A stretch of DNA of 6,216 nt from CAYJOG01 sp964371695 [NCBI: uncultured bacterium] (GCA_964371695.1 CAYJOG010000184.1:1-6216); one strand, 5' to 3'. Counted from the first letter of the stretch, positions 1-5,640 are shown. Notes: a model not told the origin generated them from the sequence alone. Program-made: numbers and translations.

Positions 1-200
1 CCTTTGAGGCGCTTCACGCTGCCATCGGTGTTCACGCCCACCAGCAGCACGTCGCCCTGGGCGCGGGCGTCGCGCAGCACCCGCAGATGCCCCACGTGCA
101 GAATGTCGAAACAGCCGTTGGTGAAAACAATTTTTTTGCCCGCCTTGCGCTGACGGGCCACCCAGGTTTCCAGTTCGTCTGCCTTGAGAATCACGCCCAT
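1..200 (-). CDS. rfaE2: D-glycero-beta-D-manno-heptose 1-phosphate adenylyltransferase (RfaE2/HldE C-terminal type), 3' end beyond the window
   Basis: This cytidylyltransferase-like enzyme transfers AMP from ATP to heptose 1-phosphate, the last nucleotide-activation step of ADP-heptose synthesis in the cytoplasm for the LPS inner core. Only the first 66 residues are in the window. They contain the nucleotidyltransferase signature [13 protein letters not shown] at about residues 26-38, with the HxGH nucleotide-binding histidines at 35 and 38, and then [11 protein letters not shown] at 57-66, which closely matches the equivalent stretch of E. coli HldE. The ATG at 200-198 is chosen because GAGGTG lies 8 nt upstream (209-214) and the signature then sits at the usual distance from the N-terminus. 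The gene overlaps the end of the kinase gene by 10 nt, so translation is probably coupled. It is a separate gene here, whereas E. coli fuses both activities in one HldE polypeptide. The family call is firm; the C-terminal half is not visible. Confidence 0.93.
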   Translation of the reverse strand, partial: MGVILKADELETWVARQRKAGKKIVFTNGCFDILHVGHLRVLRDARAQGDVLLVGVNTDGSVKRLK

Positions 201-1234
201 GTGTGCAGCACCTCGGCGGGGCTGACGGTGGCGGTGCCCAGCTTGGCCACGGCCACGGCGGCGGCGCGGTTGGCCAGCTCCAGCATTTGGGCGTGGCTCA
301 GGCGCAGGGGTTTTTCCAGTGCGAGGCCCAGGGCCAGGCACGCATGCACCGTGTCGCCCGCGCCGGATACGTCGTAGACCTCTCGCGCCAGAGCGCCCTG
401 GTGGGTGATGTCCCCGCTGGGCGCACACCACAGCAGGCCATCGCCCCCCAGGGTGATCACCAGTTGTTCGGGGCGGAACTGGCGAAAGATTTTTTTGGCC
501 ATGGCCCCGGCCTGCAACACGCGCTCTGCCTGTGTGGGCGCGCCATAGGGCAGGTTGGTCATGGCGGCGGCTTCTTTGATGTTGGGGCTGAGCAGCGTGG
601 CCCCCCTGAACAGCGGCATGTTCACGGGTTTCGGGTCCACCAGTACCGGCAGGCCCAGTTCGCGGGCGCGGTTAAGCAGGTGCGCCGCCGTGGAGGTGTT
701 CAGCACCCCCTTGGCGTAATCACTCACCACCACGGCGTCGGCGTTTGCCAGGGCCTTGTCCAAGGCCTGGCGCAGGTGGCGGTTTTCAGCGGCGGAAAGG
801 GGCGTATTGCTTTCTTCGTCCAGTCGCAGCACCTGCTGGGTCATGGAGACGAGGCGGGTTTTGACGGTGGTGGGCCGGGGCGCAGAATGCACCAGGGCGT
901 GGCCGTCGCCCCCCACTTTTTTCATGGCCGCCGCCAGTTCTTCACCGGCCTGATCCTGACCCACCAGCCCCACCAGCACCGCCTGCGCCCCCAGTGTGCG
1001 CAGGTTGTGCCAAGTGTTGGCCGCGCCCCCCAGGCGGTGTTCGTCGCGGTGGCTTTTGCGCAGGAACACGGGCACGGGGGCCTCGGGAGAAATGCGCGGA
1101 ATGTCGCCGTACCAGAAACGGTCGAGCATCACGTCGCCCACCACCACCACGCGCACGTCGCCAAAGGCTTTCAGTGTGCGGCGCGCCCAGGCGGGGGCGT
1201 CATTTTTTGCGGTAATAGAACGTGTTTTCGGCAT
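191..1234 (-). CDS. rfaE1: D-glycero-beta-D-manno-heptose-7-phosphate kinase (RfaE1/HldE N-terminal type, PfkB/ribokinase fold)
   Basis: This kinase phosphorylates heptose 7-phosphate at C1, giving the 1,7-bisphosphate of the ADP-heptose pathway in the cytoplasm. From the ATG at 1234 the protein is 347 residues, a normal length for a stand-alone RfaE1. Visible motifs are [13 protein letters not shown] (31-43), [10 protein letters not shown] (47-56), the PfkB sugar-binding LGGAAN (68-73), VVSDYAKG (169-176), LVDPK (198-202) and the ribokinase signature DVSGAGDT (288-295), whose Asp294 is the expected catalytic base. KLGTATVSP (331-339) also matches HldE. The frame is open further upstream to 1402, but that part only shadows cheR. 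The ATG at 1234 is the first Met with a plausible N-terminal length; its ribosome binding site is weak (GAG about 8 nt upstream), and a downstream GTG start cannot be excluded. It overlaps the end of cheR by 35 nt and the start of rfaE2 by 10 nt. Confidence 0.92.
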   Translation of the reverse strand: MPKTRSITAKNDAPAWARRTLKAFGDVRVVVVGDVMLDRFWYGDIPRISPEAPVPVFLRKSHRDEHRLGGAANTWHNLRTLGAQAVLVGLVGQDQAGEELAAAMKKVGGDGHALVHSAPRPTTVKTRLVSMTQQVLRLDEESNTPLSAAENRHLRQALDKALANADAVVVSDYAKGVLNTSTAAHLLNRARELGLPVLVDPKPVNMPLFRGATLLSPNIKEAAAMTNLPYGAPTQAERVLQAGAMAKKIFRQFRPEQLVITLGGDGLLWCAPSGDITHQGALAREVYDVSGAGDTVHACLALGLALEKPLRLSHAQMLELANRAAAVAVAKLGTATVSPAEVLHTWA

Positions 1235-2021
1235 ACACCGTCTCGAATAGGTTTTCCATGTCAAACACCATTTCGGTGTGGCCCAGAAAAAGGCCGCCCC
1301 CCCTGGGCATGGCCCCGTGGAACTTGGTGATGATATCGTCCCTGGTGCTGCCCTTGAAGTAGATGAGCACGTTGCGGCAAAACACAAAGTCATATTGCTC
1401 AAACACCACGGCGTCTATCAGGTTGGAGTATTCAAACTGGATGGGGGCTTTCACGCGGTCATTCAGGCGGAACTTGCGGCCCTCTCGCTCGAAATACTTT
1501 TCCAGATAAAACGGCGGGGTTTTGTGGATGCTGCGTTCGTTATACAGCGCCTCGCTCGCCAGACTCAGCACGCGGGTGCTGATGTCGGTGGCGTCGATGC
1601 GGATGTCCCAGAGTTCGGGAAACGGCAGGTGCTCCAACAGCACCATGCTCAGGGTATAAGGCTCCTCGCCGGTGCTGCACCCGGCGCTCCAGATGCGCAG
1701 GGTTTTTTCGCCGGTCTGTTCCTTGCGGGCCACGGTTTCGGGCAGGGCCAGTCGGGCAAAGGCCTGAATCTGCGGATAGTTGCGAAAGAAATAAGTCTCG
1801 TTGGTGGTGAGCAGATTGATGAGCTGTTCCAGTTCGTGGCGGTTGTCGTCGTTGTTCACGAAACGGGTGAAGTATTCCCGCAGGCTGTCGGCCTTCACGG
1901 CGCGCACGCGCTCCATCACCTTGGTCTGGAACAGCGGCAGCTTGCTGGTGTTGAACCACAGGCCCGACAGCTCGTAGACCATGTCCCGGTAAATCAGCAG
2001 CTCTGAAAGCTCAGGGTTCAT
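1200..2021 (-). CDS. cheR: CheR-type chemoreceptor glutamate methyltransferase
   Basis: CheR enzymes use S-adenosylmethionine to methylate glutamates in chemoreceptor (MCP) signalling domains, setting adaptation. The 273-residue protein has the usual family length. The N-terminal helical CheR_N region covers about 1-65. TNETYFFR (73-80) is the conserved substrate-side motif. WSAGCSTGEEPY (111-122) is the SAM-binding motif I, DATDIS (143-148) carries the acidic ribose-binding position, and CRNVLIYF (215-222) and LGHTE (246-250) are further family motifs. No signal peptide, TPR or receptor-tethering extension is present. The ATG overlaps the TGA of the upstream response-regulator gene (ATGA, 4 nt). 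The only GGAG-like sequence upstream is about 17 nt away, so initiation probably depends on coupling. No cheB, cheA, cheW or MCP gene is in view; its receptor is therefore unknown. The family call is strong, while a role in classical chemotaxis rather than a pilus or alternative pathway is open. Confidence 0.95.
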   Translation of the reverse strand: MNPELSELLIYRDMVYELSGLWFNTSKLPLFQTKVMERVRAVKADSLREYFTRFVNNDDNRHELEQLINLLTTNETYFFRNYPQIQAFARLALPETVARKEQTGEKTLRIWSAGCSTGEEPYTLSMVLLEHLPFPELWDIRIDATDISTRVLSLASEALYNERSIHKTPPFYLEKYFEREGRKFRLNDRVKAPIQFEYSNLIDAVVFEQYDFVFCRNVLIYFKGSTRDDIITKFHGAMPRGGGLFLGHTEMVFDMENLFETVYAENTFYYRKK

Positions 2022-2389
2022 GCCGGCGTGGTGAAAATCTCCGCCAGGGCCTGCCGGAGTTTTTCCGGTTCAAAGGGTTTACGCAGGTATTCATCGGCCC
2101 CGGCGCGGCGGCCCCACAATTCGTCGGTCTCGCTGGTTTTGGCGGTGAGCATGATGATGGGCACGGACTTGAGCACCGGGTCGTTCTTCACCAGACGACA
2201 CACCTGAAAACCGTTCATGCGGGGCATGTCAATGTCCAGCACCATGGCGTCAAAGGGTTCGCGCTTGAGGGTGTTGATGGCCTCTACGCCGTCGTTGGCG
2301 GTGATCACGTCATAACCTTCGGCGGACAACATGCCGCTGACGCCTTCGCGGATCACCAGACTGTCGTCCACCACCAGAATGCGTCTCAT
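2018..2389 (-). CDS. Single-domain response regulator (CheY/PilH-like receiver)
   Basis: This is a stand-alone phosphoacceptor receiver of 123 residues with no output domain, so it probably acts by protein-protein contact or as a phosphate sink. All active-site residues are present: the acidic pair Asp8-Asp9, phosphoacceptor Asp52 in LDIDMP, Thr82 in MLTA, and Lys104 in RKPF. The WGRRAGADEYLRKPF stretch (92-106) resembles the WG..QGA..YL.KP region of PilG/PilH receivers of type IV pilus Chp systems. The frame opens 13 codons further upstream, but the Met at 2389 is chosen because AGGAGG (2396-2401) sits 6 nt before it and the receiver fold begins right after it (MRRILVVDDS). Its ATG overlaps the TGA of the diguanylate cyclase gene by 4 nt, and its own TGA overlaps the cheR ATG. 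It is closely similar to the N-terminal receiver of the diguanylate cyclase next door. The cognate kinase is not in the window. Confidence 0.93.
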   Translation of the reverse strand: MRRILVVDDSLVIREGVSGMLSAEGYDVITANDGVEAINTLKREPFDAMVLDIDMPRMNGFQVCRLVKNDPVLKSVPIIMLTAKTSETDELWGRRAGADEYLRKPFEPEKLRQALAEIFTTPA

Positions 2390-3933
2390 GGTGTGCCTCC
2401 TGCCGCCGGTTTGCCCAGGTCGGTCCACTGGGTGGTGCGGTTGCGGCCATGCTGTTTGCTGTAATAAAGGGCTTCGTCGGCCTGGGCCAGCAGGTCCAGG
2501 CGGCTGGTGGTGGCGGGGTGGGGCGTGCCCATCATGCCCACGCTCACCGTGACTTTCAGCGGGTCGGGGTTGCCCACATAAAAACGATGCGACTCCACGT
2601 TGCGGCGAATGCGCTCGGCCACGATGTGGGCGTTTTCCATGTCGGTCTGGGGCAGCATCACCACAAACTCCTCGCCCCCATAGCGCGCCACAAAGTCAAT
2701 GTCCCGCACCGTTTTGCGCAGGATTTTGGAGACGTTCTGCAACACTTCGTCTCCGGCGGGGTGGCCGTGGTTGTCGTTGATTTTCTTGAAATGATCGATG
2801 TCGAGCATGATGACGGTGAGGTGGTGGTTGTAACGCTTGGCGCGCTGGAACTCCTTGTCGAACTCCTCCTGAAAATGCCGGTGGTTGAACAGGTTGGTGA
2901 GGCCGTCGCGGATGGCCTGGTTGCGCATCTGGTCGTTGTGTACGGCCAGTTCCACCACGGCGAATGCCTGGGCCATCAGGCGGTCTACCAGGGCGGTTTC
3001 TTCTTCGGTGAAGGCGTCGGGTTTGTCTGCCGCCAGGGCGAACATCAGGCGAATAAGGTTGCCCGACCCCCCCTGCACCGAAAACAGCGTGTGTACGTCG
3101 TGTTCGTGCTGGGTGCTGCGCCAGGGCGCGCCCGATTCGTTCAGCAAAATGATTTCGCTGGTGCGCACGGGGGCGGTGGTGTCGGCAGGTTCGCCGGTGT
3201 CTTCTCCCAGCAGGGGTTCTTCCATCACTTCCAGACATTTTTCGCGCACCGACAGGGCGAACTTCTTGGTCACGCTCTGGTGCAGGTGCAGATAAAGCTT
3301 GCTCTCATGGGGGCGGGTGACCACCATGGCCGCCGCCGCAGGCTGGGTGAAGGAAGACACCAGCCGCAGAATGCCCTCCACCGTGCTTTTCAGGTCGCGT
3401 CCCTCGCGGCTGATCTGCCCCAGTTGCTGGAACATCGTGGTCTCCAGCAGTTTCTTTTCATACAGCTCCGCCGCCAGCACCAGGGGATCCTGGCCAATGA
3501 GTTTGCGGCGGGCTTCTTCTACGGCGGGGGAGCGGGTGCCCCCTTCGCCAAAGGCGCGGGCCAGCATGGCCTCTACCACCCGGCGCAGTTCTTCGGGTTG
3601 AAAGGGTTTGGTGAGGTATTCGTCCGCCCCGCTTTGCTCGCCCCAGAAACGGTCCACACTGCTGCCCCGGGCCGTGAGCATGACCACGGGAATCACTCTT
3701 AAGCCGGGGTGCTCCTTGATGAACCGGCACACCTGCAGGCCCCGCATGATGGGCATGTCGATGTCCAGAATCATCAGGTCCACCGGGTGGGAGAGGGCGT
3801 GTTTCAGAGCGTCCAGGCCGTTTTCGGTGATGGTGAGGTCCAGGTTCTGGCCCTCCAGGGTTTCCTTCAGCACCGAGCGCACGGTGGGGCTGTCCTCGGC
3901 GATCAGCACCTGGGGGCGAAGCGCGCCGCTCAT
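2386..3933 (-). CDS. Response-regulator diguanylate cyclase (REC, GAF-like linker domain, GGEEF)
   Basis: This enzyme makes cyclic di-GMP from two GTP, probably under control of phosphorylation. It has 515 residues. The receiver (about 7-125) has Glu13-Asp14, phosphoacceptor Asp57, Thr87 and Lys109. A helical linker (about 135-190) leads to a region at about 190-330 that looks like a GAF-type sensor by length and pattern, though I see no ligand motif. The GGDEF domain covers about 335-500: it begins with DGLTNLFNHR (343-352), has the metal and substrate residues Asp378, Asn386 and Asp395, and carries the active site GGEEF at 419-423. The inhibitory I-site RxxD is intact (Arg410 to Asp413, five residues before GGEEF), so product inhibition is expected. 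No membrane segment is visible. The ATG overlaps the CvpA gene stop by 4 nt and its TGA overlaps the next ATG. The architecture resembles PleD/WspR-type cyclases but has an extra middle domain. Confidence 0.93.
   Translation of the reverse strand: MSGALRPQVLIAEDSPTVRSVLKETLEGQNLDLTITENGLDALKHALSHPVDLMILDIDMPIMRGLQVCRFIKEHPGLRVIPVVMLTARGSSVDRFWGEQSGADEYLTKPFQPEELRRVVEAMLARAFGEGGTRSPAVEEARRKLIGQDPLVLAAELYEKKLLETTMFQQLGQISREGRDLKSTVEGILRLVSSFTQPAAAAMVVTRPHESKLYLHLHQSVTKKFALSVREKCLEVMEEPLLGEDTGEPADTTAPVRTSEIILLNESGAPWRSTQHEHDVHTLFSVQGGSGNLIRLMFALAADKPDAFTEEETALVDRLMAQAFAVVELAVHNDQMRNQAIRDGLTNLFNHRHFQEEFDKEFQRAKRYNHHLTVIMLDIDHFKKINDNHGHPAGDEVLQNVSKILRKTVRDIDFVARYGGEEFVVMLPQTDMENAHIVAERIRRNVESHRFYVGNPDPLKVTVSVGMMGTPHPATTSRLDLLAQADEALYYSKQHGRNRTTQWTDLGKPAAGGTP
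2396..2401 (-). promoter_or_regulatory. Strong Shine-Dalgarno sequence for the response regulator
   Basis: On the minus strand AGGAGG lies 6 nt before the ATG at 2389, inside the last codons of the diguanylate cyclase gene. It decides the start of the receiver (123 residues, not the longer 136-residue frame). It is the best ribosome binding site inside the gene train, so the regulator may be made in greater amount than the proteins encoded on either side; that last point is inference. Confidence 0.8.
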
Positions 3934-4373
3934 TTGTGGGCCACTCTTTCCACGGCCTGACCCGCCAGGGTCGCCAGCACCGGCGCCACGCGCCCCGGCT
4001 GGGACACGCGGGGCACGGTGAGGTAACTGAGGGCGCTGCCGATGGCCAGACCCCGCACCACACCCAGGGCGGCCCCCGCCACGTGGTCATATTTTTTGAG
4101 GCCTGCTAGGCGGGCTGCGGCAAAAGCCAGACGGCTCACCAGATAAACCCCCAGAAAAAGCCCCACGCCATACACCAGATAATTCAACCCCATGGCCAGC
4201 ACCGCCGGATTTTTGCCGCCCAGCAGGGGAAAAGCACGGGCCAGGATGCCCCCGCCATAAACCGCCGCCACCAGGGCCAGCACGGTGGCCAAGCTTTTGA
4301 GCGCGCCCCGAAAAGCGTCATAAGCCAGACTGGCGGCCAAAACCCCTATCAACACAATGTCCATGGTGTTCAT
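3930..4373 (-). CDS. CvpA-family integral membrane protein
   Basis: CvpA-family proteins are small inner-membrane proteins, named for a role in colicin V production in E. coli; their molecular activity is poorly defined. From the ATG at 4373 the protein is 147 residues, typical for the family. Hydrophobic segments lie at about 4-20, 28-50, 57-84 and 100-120, suggesting four membrane spans. The family pattern is visible: MDIVLIGVL at the start, a small FRG turn after the first span (21-23), and DHVAGAALGVVRGL (96-109), which matches the conserved 'D...G..LG..RG' stretch. The frame is open to 4409, but the added residues are polar and Pro/Arg-rich, unlike the family start. A second Met at 4364 is also possible. 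There is no strong ribosome binding site at either. It is the first gene of the overlapping train, and its stop overlaps the cyclase start (ATGA). Confidence 0.85.
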   Translation of the reverse strand: MNTMDIVLIGVLAASLAYDAFRGALKSLATVLALVAAVYGGGILARAFPLLGGKNPAVLAMGLNYLVYGVGLFLGVYLVSRLAFAAARLAGLKKYDHVAGAALGVVRGLAIGSALSYLTVPRVSQPGRVAPVLATLAGQAVERVAHK

Positions 4374-4500
4374 CTGATTGTCCGGGGTGGGGCGGCCCCA
4401 CCTGCCCACCGGCTGGGATTGGGAAAGTGTAATGGTAAGTCAGGCGGGCGGCCATGGTCCAGTACTCCGGCGGGTAAAGGCCGGTCGGTGGTGTCAAATT

Positions 4501-4517
4501 GCCCTCTCTCTGAGGGC
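4501..4517. repeat. Small perfect hairpin
   Basis: GCCCTC (4501-4506) and GAGGGC (4512-4517) form a perfect 6-bp inverted repeat around a 5-nt loop. It has no T-tract on either side, so it is not a normal intrinsic terminator. It lies upstream of the CvpA-led genes and could be an operator or part of a leader RNA, but nothing in the sequence decides this. Confidence 0.45.
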
Positions 4518-4534
4518 ATAGTGGTTAACCTCAC

Positions 4535-4624
4535 GGAGTAGCGGCGGTGTCCCCACCGCCGTAAAAGGCAAAAACCTTCGATTCCCTTGAAGTTTTTGCG
4601 CGGTGCGGACACCGCGCCTACTCC
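4535..4624. repeat. 90-bp composite inverted-repeat element (possible MITE/REP-like or structured intergenic repeat)
   Basis: The outer ends GGAGTAG (4535-4541) and CTACTCC (4618-4624) are perfect 7-bp inverted repeats. Inside each end is its own perfect 8-bp hairpin: CGGCGGTG/CACCGCCG around TCCC (4542-4561), and GCGCGGTG/CACCGCGC around CGGA (4598-4617). The middle forms a third dyad, GCAAAAA (4568-4574) with TTTTTGC (4593-4599), continued by CTTC (4576-4579) with GAAG (4589-4592). The two end hairpins are near copies of each other that differ at the base of the stem, with changes on both sides that keep pairing. There is no coding potential, no T-tract and no obvious target-site duplication. 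The form suggests a dispersed palindromic repeat; that it is repeated elsewhere is inference. Confidence 0.75.
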
Positions 4625-4636
4625 AAAAAATGGATG

Positions 4637-4659
4637 AAAAATCAGGCGCTTTTCCCTGA
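4637..4659 (-). terminator. Weak rho-independent-like terminator of the hypothetical gene
   Basis: On the minus strand, 17 nt after the TAA of the 192-residue gene, TCAGG (4659-4655) can pair with CCTGA (4646-4642) around an 8-nt loop and is followed directly by five T (4641-4637). The stem is only 5 bp, so termination is probably partial. It stands between that gene and the palindromic element and, if it works, separates this gene from the CvpA-led transcript. Confidence 0.45.
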
Positions 4660-4676
4660 AATCAACAGTTGTGGTA

Positions 4677-5255
4677 TTACGGCCTCGCCACGACTTCCAG
4701 CGGGTCGCCCCGCTCCAGCAGAAAATAACTGGGGGTGGGGGCCTGAAACAGCCCCAGGTCCAGATAACTCATGCCCAGCAGGCGGCTCACGTCATCTTTT
4801 TCCAGCGCCACCAAGGGGTCCCGCAGGGCCGTGAGCGGCGACAGGGCCGGGTTGCCGCCTTCGCCATAGTTGATCATCAGGCCGTGCCGGGCCTTGAGCG
4901 GCATGGCGTGGCCCTCGGCGGTCTCCACGCGGTAAAACCCATAAGCCACGGGTTTTCCGTGTTCGGTGAGGTCTTCCCAGGGTTCGTCCAGGCCGTTCTG
5001 TTTCACCTTCACGTTCCAGCCCCTGAGCCAGCCGGTGGCCGGGTCGCGGTGAAACACCTTCTTGAACTTCTTCCAGGTGAGTTGCTCTACCCAGTGGGGC
5101 AGGCCCAGGCTGATGCCGTTGTATTGGGTGTTGTCCAGTTTATTGGGGTCGATGGGGTGGCCGTTTTCCATCAGGCGCTTGAGCTGTTTCACGTCCAGGC
5201 CCAGCAAAATTTCGCGGGTCACGGCAGTGGTGTTTTTAGAACGGCTGGTTTTCAT
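4677..5255 (-). CDS. Hypothetical protein, 192 residues, no recognised family
   Basis: I do not recognise a characterised family. The start is secure: AAGGAG (5263-5268) lies 7 nt before the ATG at 5255. The protein has no signal peptide or membrane span and is probably cytoplasmic. The N-terminal 15 residues are basic and polar (MKTSRSKNTTAVTRE). A central aromatic and basic block at about 48-82 (GISLGLPHWVEQLTWKKF, then VFHRDP and LRGWNVKV) looks like the conserved core of a folded domain. A second block near 102-135 (PVAYGFYRV, then HGLMINYGEGGN) and a C-terminal stretch (LGMSYLDLGLFQ at 160-171, YFLLERG at 177-183) follow. No catalytic motif stands out. It stands alone, divergent from the plus-strand gene at 5679 and separated from the operon by about 300 non-coding bases. 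Codon choice resembles the neighbours, so there is no sign of recent transfer. Confidence 0.8.
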   Translation of the reverse strand: MKTSRSKNTTAVTREILLGLDVKQLKRLMENGHPIDPNKLDNTQYNGISLGLPHWVEQLTWKKFKKVFHRDPATGWLRGWNVKVKQNGLDEPWEDLTEHGKPVAYGFYRVETAEGHAMPLKARHGLMINYGEGGNPALSPLTALRDPLVALEKDDVSRLLGMSYLDLGLFQAPTPSYFLLERGDPLEVVARP

Positions 5256-5262
5256 GAAAAAA

Positions 5263-5268
5263 CTCCTT
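5263..5268 (-). promoter_or_regulatory. Shine-Dalgarno sequence of the hypothetical gene
   Basis: AAGGAG on the minus strand sits 7 nt before the ATG at 5255 with a T-rich spacer. This is near ideal and is the main evidence that the unrecognised gene is translated from this Met. Confidence 0.75.
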
Positions 5269-5328
5269 GGGAAGCCTTGTTGCGCCCGCCCCGTGGGCCA
5301 CCTTAAACCATGTCTGCTGCAAAACCGA

Positions 5329-5352
5329 AATAACCTGGGTGCAAAGGTTATT
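5329..5352. repeat. Inverted repeat, 7-bp arms
   Basis: AATAACC (5329-5335) and GGTTATT (5346-5352) are perfect inverted arms around 10 nt. The dyad lies 74-97 nt upstream of the minus-strand ATG, a suitable place for an operator or a leader hairpin of that gene. Confidence 0.5.
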
Positions 5353-5381
5353 CCATTGCCGGGTTTTTGAATTGGTTCGTC

Positions 5382-5399
5382 GGTTGCGTCCGTGCAACC
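5382..5399. repeat. Inverted repeat, 6-bp arms
   Basis: GGTTGC (5382-5387) and GCAACC (5394-5399) are perfect arms around a 6-nt centre. The compact symmetrical form with a half-turn spacer is typical of a site for a dimeric repressor, but the protein is unknown. Confidence 0.45.
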
Positions 5400-5423
5400 T
5401 TACGAACAACGCCGCACGGCTCA

Positions 5424-5453
5424 GCCCAACCCCAAAAAACATGTTCATTGGGC
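5424..5453. repeat. Nested inverted repeat
   Basis: GCCCAA (5424-5429) and TTGGGC (5448-5453) are perfect 6-bp arms. The 18 nt between them contain the 8-bp palindrome AACATGTT (5438-5445). Function unknown. Confidence 0.4.
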
Positions 5454-5520
5454 ATGGCTTTGGGATTCATAGCAAGCCTCCCACAAGCACCCACCGTGCT
5501 GAACCGGCGGCGGAAACGGC

Positions 5521-5545
5521 CATCCATGGCCTTGGGCCGTGGATG
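5521..5545 (+). repeat. Strong 11-bp RNA hairpin
   Basis: CATCCATGGCC (5521-5531) can pair over its full length with GGCCGTGGATG (5535-5545) around a 3-nt loop when read as plus-strand RNA, with one U-G wobble. On the minus strand that pair would be an A-C mismatch, so the plus strand folds better. No T-tract follows, so it is not a classical terminator. It lies upstream of the predicted plus-strand promoter, so it is not in that gene's leader. Confidence 0.5.
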
Positions 5546-5574
5546 CTGCCAAAATCGCATGGATAATGTTTTCT

Positions 5575-5616
5575 CCGTTTGGAAACGGTATAACATGCAA
5601 TGACTTTTACGTCATT
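5575..5616 (+). promoter_or_regulatory. Candidate promoter with two flanking operator-like dyads for the plus-strand gene
   Basis: The -10 box TATAAC (5589-5594) matches five of six consensus bases and is preceded immediately by the perfect dyad CCGTTT-GG-AAACGG (5575-5588). A second perfect dyad, AATGAC-N6-GTCATT (5599-5616), covers the expected start of transcription near 5601. No good -35 box is seen 16-18 bp upstream (only T-rich sequence near 5566-5574), which fits a promoter needing an activator or another sigma factor. The leader would be about 78 nt. The -10 call is moderately supported; the operator role of the dyads is inference from their position. The second dyad followed by T could alternatively be a weak attenuator. 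Confidence 0.45.
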
Positions 5617-5640
5617 TTTCACCAATTAACCGCGCTTTCA

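Larger units (their letters stand above)
4374..4676. other. Non-coding region between the hypothetical gene and the CvpA-led operon
   Basis: I see no credible gene in these 303 bases. The region should hold the promoter of the gene train on the minus strand, but no strong one is visible. The best pair I can find is TGGACC (4456-4461) and TACCAT (4432-4437), 18 bp apart, each matching four of six sigma-70 consensus bases; this is weak. A TTGACA hexamer also occurs on the minus strand near 4490-4500 but has no matching -10 at the right distance. The rest is occupied by a small hairpin, a 90-bp inverted-repeat element and a weak terminator, listed separately. Confidence 0.5.

Noticed and set aside
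1200-1234. A6 run with a following ATGA at the end of cheR as a programmed frameshift making a CheR-kinase fusion
   Set aside because: The kinase frame is +1 relative to cheR, while slippage on A6 would usually be -1. The -1 frame, and the ATG inside ATGA, stop after about ten codons. A normal overlapping start at 1234 is simpler.
203-1330. Long plus-strand open frame of 375 codons opposite rfaE1
   Set aside because: It is antisense to a gene with clear catalytic motifs, its product is low-complexity (Gly, His, Gln, Val rich) and it has no ribosome binding site. GC-rich codon use keeps the opposite frame open.
2449-3702. Long plus-strand open frame of 417 codons opposite the diguanylate cyclase
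   Set aside because: Same reasons: mirror frame of a well-identified gene, His/Val/Gly-rich product and no supporting start signals.
4542-4617. The hairpins of the 90-bp element as intrinsic terminators
   Set aside because: Stems are GC-rich but neither is followed by a T-tract in either direction; the T-run present is inside the central stem.
4535-4624. CRISPR array or insertion sequence
   Set aside because: There is only one inverted pair, no regularly spaced direct repeats, no transposase and no visible target-site duplication.
5348-5596. Minus-strand 82-codon frame in the intergenic region
   Set aside because: No ribosome binding site before its Met, mixed composition rich in Arg, Pro and Met, and it runs through several inverted repeats that look regulatory.
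5267-5603. Plus-strand frames of 99 and 78 codons in the intergenic region
   Set aside because: No credible start signals, unusual composition, and they overlap each other in different frames across the dyad cluster.
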